Positions 32,250 to 43,845 of a stretch of 64,000 bases of DNA are shown here, piece after piece. Numbering within the stretch: position 1 is the first letter of the stretch; each line of letters opens with the position of its first letter. A model generated the notes under the pieces. It did not search any database. It was not told the DNA's origin and was given only the letters and a program-made list of their open reading frames with translations. Origin of the DNA: Pycnopodia helianthoides (Eukaryota > Echinodermata > Asteroidea > Forcipulatida > Asteriidae); NCBI GenBank assembly GCA_032158295.1, contig CM063256.1, forward strand, positions 15,236,953-15,300,952, in the 5' to 3' direction. The translations under genes were made by a program, and so were the position numbers.

Positions 32250-33205
32250 AAATTTGTAGGGTAGATGGCCTTAGCTTTCGATCCAAACCGGACCTTCGTC
32301 AGAGGCAAAAACAAGCACAAACGAAAAACATATCCATTTATAGCAAAAAAGAGAGGCAAAGAACAATGGGATGGTATCCAGAAAAAGGAGGGAAAATTAT
32401 AGCCAATCAGTGTTGTTAGTTTACAAACAATGGGGCGGTCAAGAGCCAATGAGAGTTATGTGGTGGGGACAAAAGGATGGTCAGTGAAAGGGAGGATTAC
32501 TGGACCAGGCGGGAGACATGAAAGGACAAGATTAAGGGGCACGAGGCATTGGGTAAAATGCAATTAACAATAGGGAACAGGACCAAAGTATATACAGCAA
32601 TGTGAAAGGGAGGTAACTATAGAACAACAAGTCTGTGGAGAGAAGGGGTTATTAGGAAAAGAACAGGTCGATCTCCAAAAAACTTGTCGAGAAAAAGAAC
32701 GGTAACAGTTAGCCAGTGGAGAAAATATGATTTTTAAAACAACTTAAGAATGGAAAACAAATCAATCATTGAAAGAACAGGTTATTACCAGTAATTGTAT
32801 TTATATTACACAGAATGATCTCCAAAAAACTTGTCGAGAAAAAGAACGGTAACAGTTAGCCAGTGGAGAAAATATGATTTTTAAAACAACTTAAGAATGG
32901 AAAACAAATCAATCATTGAAAGAACAGGTTATTACCAGTAATTGTATTTATATTACATAAAATAAATAAGTAAGCAGTAAATGAAGTGGGAATTTATTTG
33001 ACACCGGTGTTGATGTTAAGTCCAAAGGGTTGGACTGTCTTAAGTTGGTGAATCCAATGCGATTCTCTGAGTTTGCGGTGTGTGTCATCACCATTGCAAG
33101 CCTCAATCACCATAAGTTCAACATCTTTGACGTTGTGATTGGGGCTGTTGAAGTGGATGGAGACGGGGTACTGTTTCTTGGTCTTTATGGACGAGACATG
33201 GTTCG

Positions 33206-33215
<10 letters not shown>
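32250..33215 (-). mobile_element. Penelope-like element 3' portion with GIY-YIG remnant
   Basis: The minus-strand frame 32994-33215 encodes NHVSSIKTKKQYPVSIHFNS, NHNVKDVELMVIEACNGDD and RESHWIHQLKTVQPFGLNIN to a stop. It resembles the C-terminal endonuclease region of Penelope-like retroelements. Downstream of the stop, 32668-32960 is a ~149-bp segment in two tandem copies, and 32258-32345 is the block shared with 23.8 and 26.9 kb. Both ends of the fragment abut (AT)n runs (31938-32235 and 33210-33252). Confidence 0.7.
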
Positions 33216-33252
<37 letters not shown>

Positions 33253-33259
<7 letters not shown>

Positions 33260-33940
33260 TAATAATAATAAAATACACCACTAAGGAAATCTTACCTCAC
33301 ACTTTATACAAAATTCCTAGTGGGGAAACCTTCAAATCTATAGAATGACCTTGTCTGTGTGTATCATAAAGGGCAACAACTGTTGCATGTGGAAGTGGCA
33401 GTGTAGACAAAAATAGTGCTGTTCTGGTTTCTTGAAACGATCTAATAAAAAGACCGAGGCCAGAATGACGCAGATCTGGTACCTAAACGCCGGAAAAAAT
33501 AGCATTCTCCGTCCAAATGTTTTTTTTTTCTGTACATACATTTTAATAATTATTTTATTTGCCATCTTTTGTTGTAATTTTCACTACAATTTTAGATTGT
33601 GTGTGTTAATATATAATATAATTTTTTATTCTTTTAATAAGCAGGGTCTGGGAGGGCACATCTTGTTTTTATGACAGTTTTTTTTTTCACTTTTGGTCGG
33701 CCTCTGCTCGTAATAGTGTATTGTCCTAAGAATTACAATACATACAGATCATTAATGAAGGGAACCCGTCTAGTTGCGCGCAGCTCTGATCTAAAGGTAC
33801 AATTTCTGCCACTGGACCAACAAAATGGAACTATCTGTTGCCATCGTTAACTAATTGCCCCTCAAGTACTTCGTTTAAATACAAACATTTCTACTAAGTT
33901 CCCAAAGTAATTGATATCTTATTAGTTGGTTTAGCCGTTA
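33253..33940. other. Intergenic, nothing recognised
   Basis: AT-rich sequence without a supported gene or repeat. Confidence 0.45.
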
Positions 33941-33949
33941 CCTAGGCCT

Positions 33950-34228
33950 ATATTGTCAATTGTTCTTCAGTTTTTCTTTTAATTATTGCCATTATTTCGT
34001 AACCCTTAAATCTATAACTGGAGTTGTTTCTTTCTCTGATGAGCTGTGTCTATACTTTGTTTAACTGTTGTATGTTTAATAACTGTTATAATTTATTAAT
34101 TCTACAACTAGTGTTGTTTATCTTGTTTTGTATTGTTGTAACGGACACATCCATCACAAGCTATTCGGCTTTCAGGATGATGCCTCCGTGTGCAAATGTG
34201 GAAATAAATGTTATATTGATTGATTGAA
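33950..34228 (+). mobile_element. 3' end of a non-LTR retrotransposon
   Basis: Ends 'gtgtgcaaatgtggaaataa' plus 'atgttatattgattgattga'. An AATAAA-containing UTR finishing in a short (ATTG)n tail is typical of CR1/L2-type LINE 3' ends. No coding part remains. Confidence 0.5.
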
Positions 34229-35741
34229 CGAAAGGTAGAACTACCAAGAACATGGCTGTTGTACAAGCTTCTGCTTATCAACACGGCCCCGAATTCTATT
34301 TACTATTACCTGCTTATTGCTACTTATGTTTCTATTAATTCTATTTATTTATTATTCTGTTCAAGCTTTGCTTTACTCCATCTCTTACATGTATTTGTCG
34401 TTATTTTTTAATAGAAAAGTGGAATGTGTATCTGAATTTAATTGAATTGGATTGGATTGTATTTAGAACACACGAGCCTCGTTATTGTCAAAGTATGATA
34501 TCCACACGTTATGGGACTTAAAATACATAACCTGTGAATGTTTAAGCTCATCAATCGGCCATTATAAGAGCCCCGTGGCAACCATATATGTTTTCAGTGT
34601 TATCAACTATTCAGTTTTGGACTCGCGAGATCAAAACTGAAAAATAGTTTCTTAAAACTATAACATTTCACGAACAAGAAGTTCAAGAGGGCGGTTTTAT
34701 GCTAGCTGTGTAAAGAATATCTCTCATAATTATACCAATGTTGGTATTCATAAAAACTATTTATTTTATTGAAAAAATAAAAAATGAAATAAAAATCTGT
34801 AAAGTTTTTCTTTAGGTGATCCCTGATTTTCATTTTTTGGGTGGCGAATTAACAGTGCTATGTAGTCAATGCATTGTTAGTATACGCATCTTATTGTGGC
34901 ATTATAATGCTGTTAATTGTTGCTGTTGTTTTTGTGTTTTTTTCGTATGTTGACTACGTTAGGACGTATGAACAATGAACAATTGTTATGCATAATTTTA
35001 TCAGCAGTCTGCACCTCTTGCCCGGGAATGGATTTTTTTAAACATAACTCTCTTCAGTTTTTCCCTAGACTATAATACTAGTCTAGGGGAAAACTGCCCA
35101 GACTTCTCATGGTCGAATTAAAGGGTGAAATATTAAGCTATCAAAATAATCAGGAGAAATTATAGTTTTAGGGGAAAAAAAGGAGACACTTTATCACAAT
35201 AAGTAACAAATAACACACACTACGTGCGTATTGTCTTTAGAAAAACGCATTCTGTGTGGCCTTCATACATGAGGACGCAGAATAGCTTTAGTTGTTTAGT
35301 AGTGAGCGATCGATAATGGATGATGGTTTTGCCCTTCACCGCTTGTTGCCTTCTTCAAAGGTTGACAGCCCTTTCAAACTGCTCTATTATCATTTTACAA
35401 AACCACTTCATATAAATGCTCATAAAATTGTGTATATTTATAGCAAATTCTTCCGTGGAATGTTTATCTCGCTTGTTTTGTTCTTAAGCATAGAGATGTC
35501 CTCCATACACTGATACATTTAATGACAAATCGCAACTGCTGTTTGTATTGTGTTGTTATTATTATAGTTTCTCTTCCCAAATCATCCAGTGCGAGGACAG
35601 AATTAATCAGTCCTGTTGTGTTCCCCAGCTGTTCTGCTGTCCCCACCCTGCTTTTAATGACAAGTCAATGTATCTCATAAAAATGCAAAGTAGTCTCGTA
35701 CATCTTATTTTATGTGTTAGATTATCATAACCACTTGATGG
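34229..35741. other. Intergenic, nothing recognised
   Basis: AT-rich. A small inverted pair ('ccctagactataata' / 'ctagtctaggggaaaac') is visible at about 35060-35092. No gene supported. Confidence 0.45.
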
Positions 35742-35970
35742 TGGCTTTAACGGGACATCAATTGTTATATATTGACGTAAATATTATATTCACGATTTGT
35801 GCCCCAAATCGCAAATACTCTTGTAATTATTCACGTAAATATTCGCGAGACGGCCGAAATAATGAATCTTTACGTGAGTATTCGCAATTTGGGCACAAAT
35901 TGTGAATATTTACGTAAATATTTACGTAAATATTTACGTGAATATTATGTTCGATGTTCCTTTAAAGCCA
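35742..35970. mobile_element. Palindromic MITE
   Basis: Starts TGGCTTTAACGGGACATC and ends with the near-inverse GATGTTCCTTTAAAGCCA. Inner arms 'gatttgtgccccaaatcgca' and 'tgcgaatttgggcac'-like inverses face each other around a ~50-bp loop. ACGTAAATATT is repeated several times at the right arm. Terminal TTTAA-AGGAACAT resembles the TTAA families. Confidence 0.7.
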
Positions 35971-36019
35971 TCGTACCAATGTATTGATTGCCTCAAACAG
36001 TCTGGTATCGAATGATAAG

Positions 36020-36110
36020 CATTAGTACACACACACACATGTACATGTACATGTACATGTACATGTACAATCACATATACATTGTATGTACATTGTACAG
36101 TACATAAATC
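36020..36110. repeat. (CA)n/(ACATGT)n microsatellite
   Basis: (AC)n at about 36025-36040 followed by repeats of 'acatgt'; about 550 bp upstream of the stathmin-domain start codon. Confidence 0.8.
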
Positions 36111-36663
36111 CGAGTCATCGAGTTGAACGCATGCGATGGGGAAATGTGTATTCCAGTAACGTTGAGGGCGCATCACGTATTGGCAACGTGCCATGACGAC
36201 GGTCACAACCCCGCTGACGCGTCACTATTGACCTAGCAACAGTGTAAATGGAGAACCTGTCCATAAAACTACATGCACACCTGTCGTACGTGCACACACA
36301 CATTCTAGTGACACGGGAATATGCTGCAAGGTTGTTCGATCGACGTCTGCCTTGTTCCATCGTATTTATAAGGCACATTTCCTTATAATTGTGATCAGTT
36401 TGCGACTTTGAAACAACAAAACACAAAGTAGCTGGTCTTGAATTTGTGTCTTGTAACATTTATATATCGGCTAACGATTCGACTATCTACGCAGAGTTGT
36501 CTGGAAGCTTAGAATATATTTTGTTATGCTTGCACACCTCTTGAACATTGTACTTCAACACTAAATACGATATCATCATCTGCAGTGACATACAAAACGA
36601 TATTTTTGCAGGAGGTTGTTGTTGGTTTTTTTTTTTGCCAGCGACTAGTTTGAACAGTTAACG

Positions 36664-37031
36664 ATGGGCTGTAGTGGATCTAAGAACGCCGTCGTGCCAT
36701 CGGTCGGTTCATCGCAAGCTTGGACCGCCGAGAATAAACCTTCGTCTGCCGGCTCGACCAAGAGCAAACCAGGCAGGCCAAGCTCTAAGGTCATCCGAGT
36801 GAAATCGGGGGACAAGACCGAAGTTACGGAACTGAAGCCAGAACGGACCCTGTCAAGAGATTCCCGGGAAAAGTGGGGTCATCCATCGGGGGGTGTCGTC
36901 TGCGACCAGCAAGGCATCGGCACACACATGTGACAGCGGCCTCGAGGAGGACTACGGCCACGTTATCTCGGAAGAGTCGGACCCGACAGCACAAGAAGGG
37001 GTTCTCGTAGGGCAACGACCACGAACACCAG
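36664..37031 (+). CDS. Exon 1 of STMND1-like gene
   Basis: Opens at ATG 36664. The initial frame runs into a stop at 36931-36933, but the next frame reads TCDSGLEEDYGHVISEESD up to the GTAAAT donor after 37031. The switch happens at a run of six G; five G would keep one open frame through SSATSKASAHTCDSG. It ends phase 1, matching exon 2. Confidence 0.7.
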
Positions 37032-38528
37032 GTAAATAAATTGGTTTACGACAAATCCACGTCATAAACCGACAAAAGATAACTGAGTTAAATACGTGAC
37101 ATCGGGGAAGGATCGTTCCCCACTGCAATACTAAAACAATTATCATTTCATTGAGAATATTAGTGATACAATTTTTGTATGTAAGCTAAAAGGTGGAGTT
37201 CAGCTAGCTGCGAAGGATACTAAACATTTCACCATTTCATTCATGTCAATAAATTCCTCTACATAATATCTACAAAATCTTCCTTTACTTCATTGTATTT
37301 ACTATTCAACAATGAGTTTATCAGAAGGGCATTTCCAAGTGTTCTTATGTTTTTTCTTTGCTATTTTTGTTTTAAATATTTAGTATATATACATGTAATA
37401 GTTCTTAAAATGTCTACTTGTTGCACATATAGACGCTGACGATAATTAACCACGTGACAGTACACAGTAAACTAGCGTCTCGTGTAGAGAGATCATAATA
37501 AAAAAACATGGCTAGGATACAATGGGCTTGCTTTGACAACATCCTCTGTTACCTGTTACGGTCTAATGAACTTGTCCTGGTAGGGGGTGGAGAAATTCAT
37601 AAATATTCATGAAGCTCGAGGTCGGGTTGGTTATTGTAGTAGAGTCAGTATATTTACATGTAATACACAAAAGTATGTATTAAGGATGATTGACAAATCA
37701 AGTTGTTTTGGGCTTAATTTCCTTTGGCAGATTTGTCAATAAATGGCATGCAGATCTCATCCCGCAAGCGCAGTGGGAAGGACCGGGAGAACCGCACCGG
37801 AAAGGACATCATCGGGGAGCTGAAGAGCCAGGGCTTACTGTCCAGGCCGGTAGCCGCTCAGAGCGGTATGGCATTCGATGTCATGATCGCCCCAGAGTTT
37901 GGTATACTCAGAAGCTTCCGCCCCGCCTGGCGAAACTCAAGAAGAGAAAGTCGAAGAAAAGGACGCTCACTCGGGAAGAACTGGAGGCAAAATTGAAATC
38001 TGCTGAGGAGAGGAGAAAGGTAAAGGAGGACCATTTTGAAAATATTTTCGTGATTGTAAGAACGATATCGTTTTAGTTCATGCATAAATTGTTTCACAAT
38101 TGCAATCAAGCTACACATCTTGGAGTAGCTTCAATCTTGTCCAGTTGTGTGGCGAACTGAAAATTCGATGTATTCAAAACCCTTATTGTGTATTCTTTGA
38201 TTTCATCTAACAGCGCAAAGAAGCCGAGAAAATCGAGAAGCTCAACACAGCCGCCAAGGAAAAGCAAGTCCAACAGTCTCTAGATGAATTCGAGGCTGCT
38301 CAGAAAAAAGACGTGGCCGTCAAGAGCGCCAGCGACATGGACCGAGTAGCTGAGAACAAGGAGGCACGTCTGAAGGCCATGAAGGAGAAGTTGGAGAAGA
38401 AGAAACAGCACGCTGAGAGGGTTCGTCTGGCGAGATTGGCGAGACTAGCCGAGGGAGGTCCATCACAGGACACCGACATGCAGCAGCCGCAGGACAATGC
38501 AACCAGTAATGAAACGTCGGCTGTTTGA
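36664..38528 (+). CDS. Stathmin-domain protein, STMND1-like (3 exons, two frame breaks)
   Basis: Exons 36664-37031, 37731-38019 and 38214-38528, total 972 bases (about 323 residues if frames are followed). The start MGCSGSK fits N-myristoylation at Gly2 plus palmitoylation at Cys3. Exon 2 has the linker GKDIIGELKSQGLLSR and AFDVMIAPE, then LPPRLAKLKKRKSKKR and REELEAKLKSAEERRK; exon 3 continues a charged coiled coil. This order matches stathmin-like regions, which bind tubulin, and the MGC start plus the 'DILEEL-QG' type linker fits STMND1 better than STMN1-4. The reading frame breaks by +1 at the G6 run near 36888-36893 and by -1 between about 37889 and 37903. Splice phases and the downstream coding character argue these are sequence errors or an allele, but a pseudogene is possible. 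Confidence 0.78.
37731..38019 (+). CDS. Exon 2 of STMND1-like gene
   Basis: Acceptor CCTTTGGCAG, donor GTAAAG. It enters phase 1 (DLSINGMQISSRKRSGKDRE) and leaves in phase 0 after EERRK. Frame changes between the AFDVMIAP part and the YTQKLPPRLAKLKK part; one missing base in the CCCC or GG run there would explain it. Confidence 0.78.
38214..38528 (+). CDS. Exon 3 of STMND1-like gene
   Basis: Acceptor CATCTAACAG. 104 codons in phase 0 from RKEAEKIEKL to TGA at 38526-38528. It is rich in Lys, Glu, Ala and Arg (ENKEARLKAMKEKLEKKKQ), as in the stathmin coiled coil, then a polar tail. Confidence 0.82.
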   Translation, partial: RKEAEKIEKLNTAAKEKQVQQSLDEFEAAQKKDVAVKSASDMDRVAENKEARLKAMKEKLEKKKQHAERVRLARLARLAEGGPSQDTDMQQPQDNATSNETSAV

Positions 38529-38592
38529 ACATCACCAACTATATCAGATTAAATTCTGAAGCAAGGCTATTTCTTTTCTGACTCGCTAAGAG

Positions 38593-38598
38593 AATAAA
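38593..38598 (+). promoter_or_regulatory. Poly(A) signal AATAAA
   Basis: AATAAA 65 bases after the stathmin-domain stop codon. Position and sequence fit the cleavage signal of this gene. Confidence 0.55.
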
Positions 38599-38669
38599 TG
38601 GACTTTGATGCAACGTGATGTACGTCTGAGACGTGATGTTCTCGCCGTTGTTATACATCTGAAATAAGA

Positions 38670-38757
38670 TATGGACAAGTGGACAAAACAGCCGTGGGCA
38701 AAACAGCCGTGGACAAAACAGCCATGGACAAAACAGTCGTGGACAAAACAGCCAACA
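38670..38757. repeat. 15-bp tandem repeat, ~5 copies
   Basis: The unit 'acaaaacagccgtgg' with small changes, about 140 bp past the stathmin-domain stop codon. Confidence 0.85.
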
Positions 38758-39067
38758 ACGGGTTGATGCAAGGTTTCAAACTAACGTGTGCCAAAACAAA
38801 GTGATTTATGGCCAGTCTTGAGTATTTTAATATAAATTATGATGAGCTGAAAGATGATAGGTGTTGAAAGGTGTATGAAGTGAACAAAACTGCTATGGTT
38901 ATAGAATGAAACACTCCCAAATTGGAGCTCAAGTACAAGTAGTCAATCTTTAGCTGAAGAGACTGACAAAACTTGGAGCTCAGCTGACTCGGTACTTTCA
39001 TGATTACAGGTATGCACGTAAAAAAGTTCATGAGAGAAAGTGGCTTTTCGTGATTGTCTTGCTGGTT

Positions 39068-39433
39068 TTAAAGGCACAGTACACGTTTGGTAATGACTCT
39101 GAAAGTTAATGGCAACAAAAACTTACTTGGTAAAGAAGTACAGCACCTTTGGGTGTGTATAAGGAATTTTGAGAAACTTTTAACTTCGAAGTACTACGGT
39201 TATGGACAATATATCACTTTTTATTCCCCCAAAATTTGAATCTGCAGACTGTGTATTCCTGAGGGGAATATTCTTCCTGCGTGGAAATATTCGCTCCGGT
39301 TTTTCGGTAATATCTCAAAAACGCGACCGCGTTTTGAAGTGAAATTTTCACAGCTTATATTGTATGTACCTACATGTATATAGATTTAACCATTCAGTAG
39401 GCTCCAATTACCAAACGTATGCAGCACCTTTAA
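39068..39433. mobile_element. TTAA MITE, family C (copy 2)
   Basis: TTAA at 39068-39071 and 39430-39433. Termini AGGCACAGTACACGTTTGG and CCAAACGTATGCAGCACCT. Same family as 21323-21705; a related, more diverged copy is at about 48820-49172 and a partial one at 58597-58890. Confidence 0.8.
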
Positions 39434-40783
39434 ATCATGCAGGTCAGTGGTAGAAACAAAACGAAAGCACCGGCACGTATTATTACGGCACGGTAGATAA
39501 ATGATAAAATGTACCCATCCGAGATTGGGTCTACTCTAAACGGTGAATCTTGTCGAGCTAAAGAAGGAATTTGAAAGGGGGCAGTGGGTGTGCCTTAAAC
39601 TACTCCGTCCATGTGAATAATGTTTGTCTTTTTTTAAGTGAAAGAGTTGATCTCTATAAAAGTTATTATTGGTACTGGTTACCAAGTTCATTTACGAGCA
39701 GATAAGGTTTTGTATTTTGTCTATACATGTAGTTAAAACAAAAATCGTTTGGTAAACGACGCAACCGTATTTTTTTATAAAACGTTCAAGGTCTTCTTGT
39801 GTCTAATACTAATAGGTGAAGCACATGTTAATAAGTACGATTAAACGAGAAGACATACACAGCGGGCGACGACCAAGGGGAAAACTATAATTGTCAGATG
39901 GCATTGCCGCAATTTTGTTGTTACTGTATAGACGATGTGACCTTTGACATCACATGTTTACAAAAGAGCCACAGAGCCTGGACTTCCGGCGTGCACATTT
40001 TTTGTACACAGCTCAATGGAAGAATACAACAAATCTTATGTTTTATGGAGAGCGCACTGTCTGATTTTCCTCAACTTTTGATATGAAGAAAGGGGGGACA
40101 TCTCAAAAGCTGTACAGCTGTTGCTTTTGTAAATTTTGAATTTATCTGAAAATTATGACACAAAATATAAATGTTCCCATTGAGCATGTGTAGCATTTGC
40201 CCGTCAGGAATAGCATTATAATGTACGAGGTAACCTCTCTGTAAACAAATGTAACATGGTCTATACACAAATTATGCATTGTGTGCATGTATCACCCATC
40301 TGCTCGAATTACCCACGCTACATTTTATTTCTTCATTCGCAATTGCTCGAAATACGAACTGACGTAAAAACATGGGAAAACACAAAAGGCCAGTATTTCC
40401 TCAAAGACCGTTTTCTTGTTGTATTTATGTTGTGTGTGTGTGTTGTCGTCGCTGCAATGTTACCCCTCGTTTTTACTTTTAATTGACTTAACTCATTAAC
40501 ATTGAACAGGCTATTGCCTGTGGAACGTTTAATTTTAAAACAGTTTAACATGATTGCTTATTTTTGTATTTATTTAACACGTTTGTTGTGAATTGAAATA
40601 AAAAAACACAATGAAAATTTAAGCTGTTGTCACGTGACCCTTTCTTCCAGGTACCAGTTTGGGGTTGCAGGGTCAGGGAGGGTTACAGGGGTATAGTCTC
40701 CATACAACCCGTCCATTAACATCGTCACATCATTGACATCAGCCCGCCCGCATTAGGTTTATCCAACTTATAAAGATAACGAA
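39434..40783. other. Intergenic, nothing recognised
   Basis: No gene supported on either strand; AT-rich with small (TG)n patches at about 40432-40443. Confidence 0.45.
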
Positions 40784-41160
40784 TTAAAGGCACTGGACAC
40801 TATTGGTAATTACTCAAAATAATTGTTAGCATAAAAACTTACTTGCTAACGAGCAATGGAGAGCTGTTGATAGTATAAAACATTGTGAGGAACGGCTCCC
40901 TCTGAAGTAACGTAGTTTTTGAGAAAGAAGTAATTTCTCAGTAAAATATTGATTTTGAGACCTCACGCGTGAGGTCTCGAAATCAAGCATATGTAAGCAC
41001 ACAACTTCGTGTGACAAGGGTGTTTTTTTTCTTTTCTCGCAACTTCGACGACCAATTGAGTTAAAATATTCACAGGTTTGTTATTGAGTGCATTATGTTG
41101 AGATACACCAAGTGAGAAGACTGGTCTTTGACAATTGCCAAAGGTGTCCAGTGTCTTTAA
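40784..41160. mobile_element. TTAA MITE, family A (copy 2)
   Basis: TTAA at 40784-40787 and 41157-41160. Left end AGGCACTGGACACTATTGG, right end CCAAAGGTGTCCAGTGTCT. The centre has a perfect short palindrome 'gagacctcacgcgtgaggtctc'-like (40958-40979). Followed by a poly-A run at about 41173-41199. Confidence 0.82.
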
Positions 41161-41794
41161 GCAATACAAGATAAAAAAAAAAAAAAAAAAAAAAAAAAAC
41201 GACAACAACAACCCTCATTCTAAAAGTTATTGTTGATTTCACAATTTCAGAGCCTTAAAATTGAACGGGGGGGGGTGGGGGGGTCTTCCGGAAATGAAAA
41301 CTCACTAGGGACAAGTCTATTCTGCATTGGTCTTCCCGACAGTGCAATGCGGCAGCTGTCCTGGGGTGCCGCTAATCCAAACGATCAAGCAGTTTCAGCA
41401 TGTTGCTGATGCTGTTGTTCACTTGTTGAGGTAAATATTCTCGATCAAGGTTGAAAGATGGGAGAAGGGGCGAGATAAATCGGCTAACTCGTACAAAATG
41501 CGACCATCTATTGTGTTTAATAATTTACTTTAATTTTACACCCGAGTATATTTTATGTACAGGTCAGTACCTTTTGGCCGATTGGTTTGACATGCAAAAT
41601 GTAAAATAATTGAATACTATTTATAAAACAATGTCCATACTTTCCGATTCCGAGACTGAGGGGGACTTTATGAAACTATTTACGTCCTAGGTTGTTATGT
41701 TTTGTAATCACATGTAATACAATGAATTAAACCATTGACATGTATGGCGTCTAATTCTAACCATATCCGAGAAGAGCCTGCCGTAGCAGTCTAC

Positions 41795-41960
41795 AGGCCT
41801 TTTCGAATTCACGGCTTCGGCTCCAAAATTGGCTCAGGCTAGCTAGGCTCCCTCAATTATTTTAACTCACGCATGCTTTGCGGTCAGGGCTTCAGACAAG
41901 AAAACTGGTCCTGAAGCCCAATCCGAATCCGAAGCCGTGGATTCGAAAAGGGCCTATACG
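41795..41960. mobile_element. Small inverted-repeat element
   Basis: Left 'caggccttttcgaattcacg' plus 'gcttcggctcc' faces its inverse 'cgaagccgtggattcgaaaa' plus 'gggccta' at the right. Non-coding MITE of ~165 bp, related to 15310-15460. Confidence 0.7.
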
Positions 41961-41984
41961 AATCGTAACAATTGACAAAGGGCT

Positions 41985-42560
41985 GGCTGGTGAATGAGGC
42001 TACACGATCGGTGGAGAGTTGATGGGGGTGGGTGGTAACTAAGGTGAATGAGCTACACGATCGTGGAGAATGGATAGGGCTGGTGTTAAATAAGTGGAGA
42101 GTTGATGGGGACTGGTGGTAAATAGGGTGAATGAGGCTACACGATCGATGGAGAATGGATGGGGGCTGGGTGTTAAATAGGGTTGAAGCTACACGATCGG
42201 TGGAGAGTGGATGGGGGCTGGGTGTTAAATAGGGTTGAAGCTACACGATCGGTGGGGAGTGGATGGGGCTGGGTGTTAAATAGGGTGAATGAAGCCTCAC
42301 GATCGTTGGAGATTGGATGGGGCTGGGTGTTAAATAGGGTTGAAGCTACACGATCGGTTGAGAGTGGATGGGGGCTGGGTGTTAAATAGGGTTGAAGCTA
42401 CACGATCGTGGAGAGTGGATGGGGCTGGGTGTTAAATAGGTTGAAGCTACACGATCGGTGGAGAGTGGAGTGGGGGCTGGGTGTAGGTTGAAGCTACACG
42501 ATCGTGGGAGTGGATGTATGGGCTGGGTGTAGGGTTGAAGCTACACGATCGATGTACGGT
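41985..42560. repeat. ~50-bp minisatellite, about 11 copies
   Basis: The unit is 'gaagctacacgatcggtgga' plus 'gagtggatgggggctgggtg' plus 'ttaaataggg'. Copies differ by small indels. The short Trp/Gly-rich ORF across it comes from the repeat. Confidence 0.92.
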
Positions 42561-43502
42561 TGAATGAGAATGGGACAGGAGGAGGGCTAGTCCCTGATGA
42601 GGCTACGTTCCACTGTACAAGTTGTTCTTATAACATGGCGTCTATATGTAAACGTGTGTGATTTGGTTAGGTTCGTGGCACACATAAATACAATACAACA
42701 CAAGGCCATTAAACAATAATATTGACACAGAGAGACACGATGTAACTAATTTAAGTGTTTTTTCCCCTTATAGCTTTATCCTCGAGTAACATTGTGACAA
42801 TATACTTGTGTTATATGTAGGTTATACTCGATTCTCCGCACATCATTCAGGCTAACAAACAGTCACAAAAAAAGTACCGGGTACACACATGTTGACCTTC
42901 CATAATGGTGTATACCGTGTCTAATCCCTTTCCGCATTCAAATTAACATAATAACCAAACCGAGGTTGCTAGGCACATTTTTAGTTAGATCCCCTATAAA
43001 CGCCACGTGAATGTGAATGTGTGGCTGCTACTGTAGTCAGGGAACATGTCCGATACAGGTTTAAACTAGCCAATTACAATGCAAATTATCATACATAATA
43101 ATAAATTAACGCAGGTATAACAAACTAAATTTGATAAAGCGCAACTTAACAATACAAATATAAGGAGATAAAAGAAACGCTGTACAAAACCCCAAACCGA
43201 GGGAGGTAACGAAATAATTGTTGAGTATTAGTTACTGGTACGACCTTATTATAAGCACCTTGCAAATGCGCATGTCTACATTTAATCTACTTCGCAGGAA
43301 AGGTCAAAGGTCATCACAATAGGGGGCAAACATGGTTGATGTCCTTGTACATGTACTTCTTGTAGGAAAAAACACACTTACATTTTCATAGCGCTGCTTA
43401 TTAACGGTACGCAAATCATATTGCGTGGTGTAGCAGAAAAGTTCGCTTAATTAAAGCGTAAGCGTGTTTCACAGGGGAGTAAGAAAATTGGACGGCCATC
43501 CA
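42561..43502. other. Intergenic, nothing recognised
   Basis: No gene or clear repeat supported. Confidence 0.45.
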
Positions 43503-43845
43503 GGGCCCAATTTCACAGAGCTGCTTAAGCAGAAAATATTGCCTAACAATTGTCTTCTAAGCAGAAAGCAGCATGACACCAGTCACAAACTGTACACGTG
43601 GCATGGTGGTTTGGCTGGTAACCTTATTCTGGTAAGCATGATTTTGTTGTGCTTAGCTGCTTTTTGTGCTTAAGCAGCTCTATGAAATTGGGCCCAGCGC
43701 GTTTACCATGAATTTGCATTGTTACGTCATTCATTTTCATACAGTAAGCACCGGAATTACGGTGAGCAGCGCTATGAAATCGAAACTCGCACAGTATAAC
43801 TAAGCACAAAACCGGCCGTTAAGCAGCGCTGTGCAATTGGGCCCC
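43503..43845. mobile_element. Family D inverted-repeat element, composite
   Basis: A first hairpin (43503-43695) runs from GGGCCCAATTTCACAGAGCT to AGCTCTATGAAATTGGGCCC. It is continued by a second variant that ends 'aagcagcgctgtgcaattgg'. The middle 'attgttacgtcattcatttt' also occurs inverted in the copy at 60465-60735. Confidence 0.78.

Noticed and set aside
42183..42389. Trp/Gly-rich 68-codon ORF
   Set aside because: Lies within the ~50-bp minisatellite and is interrupted by indels between units.
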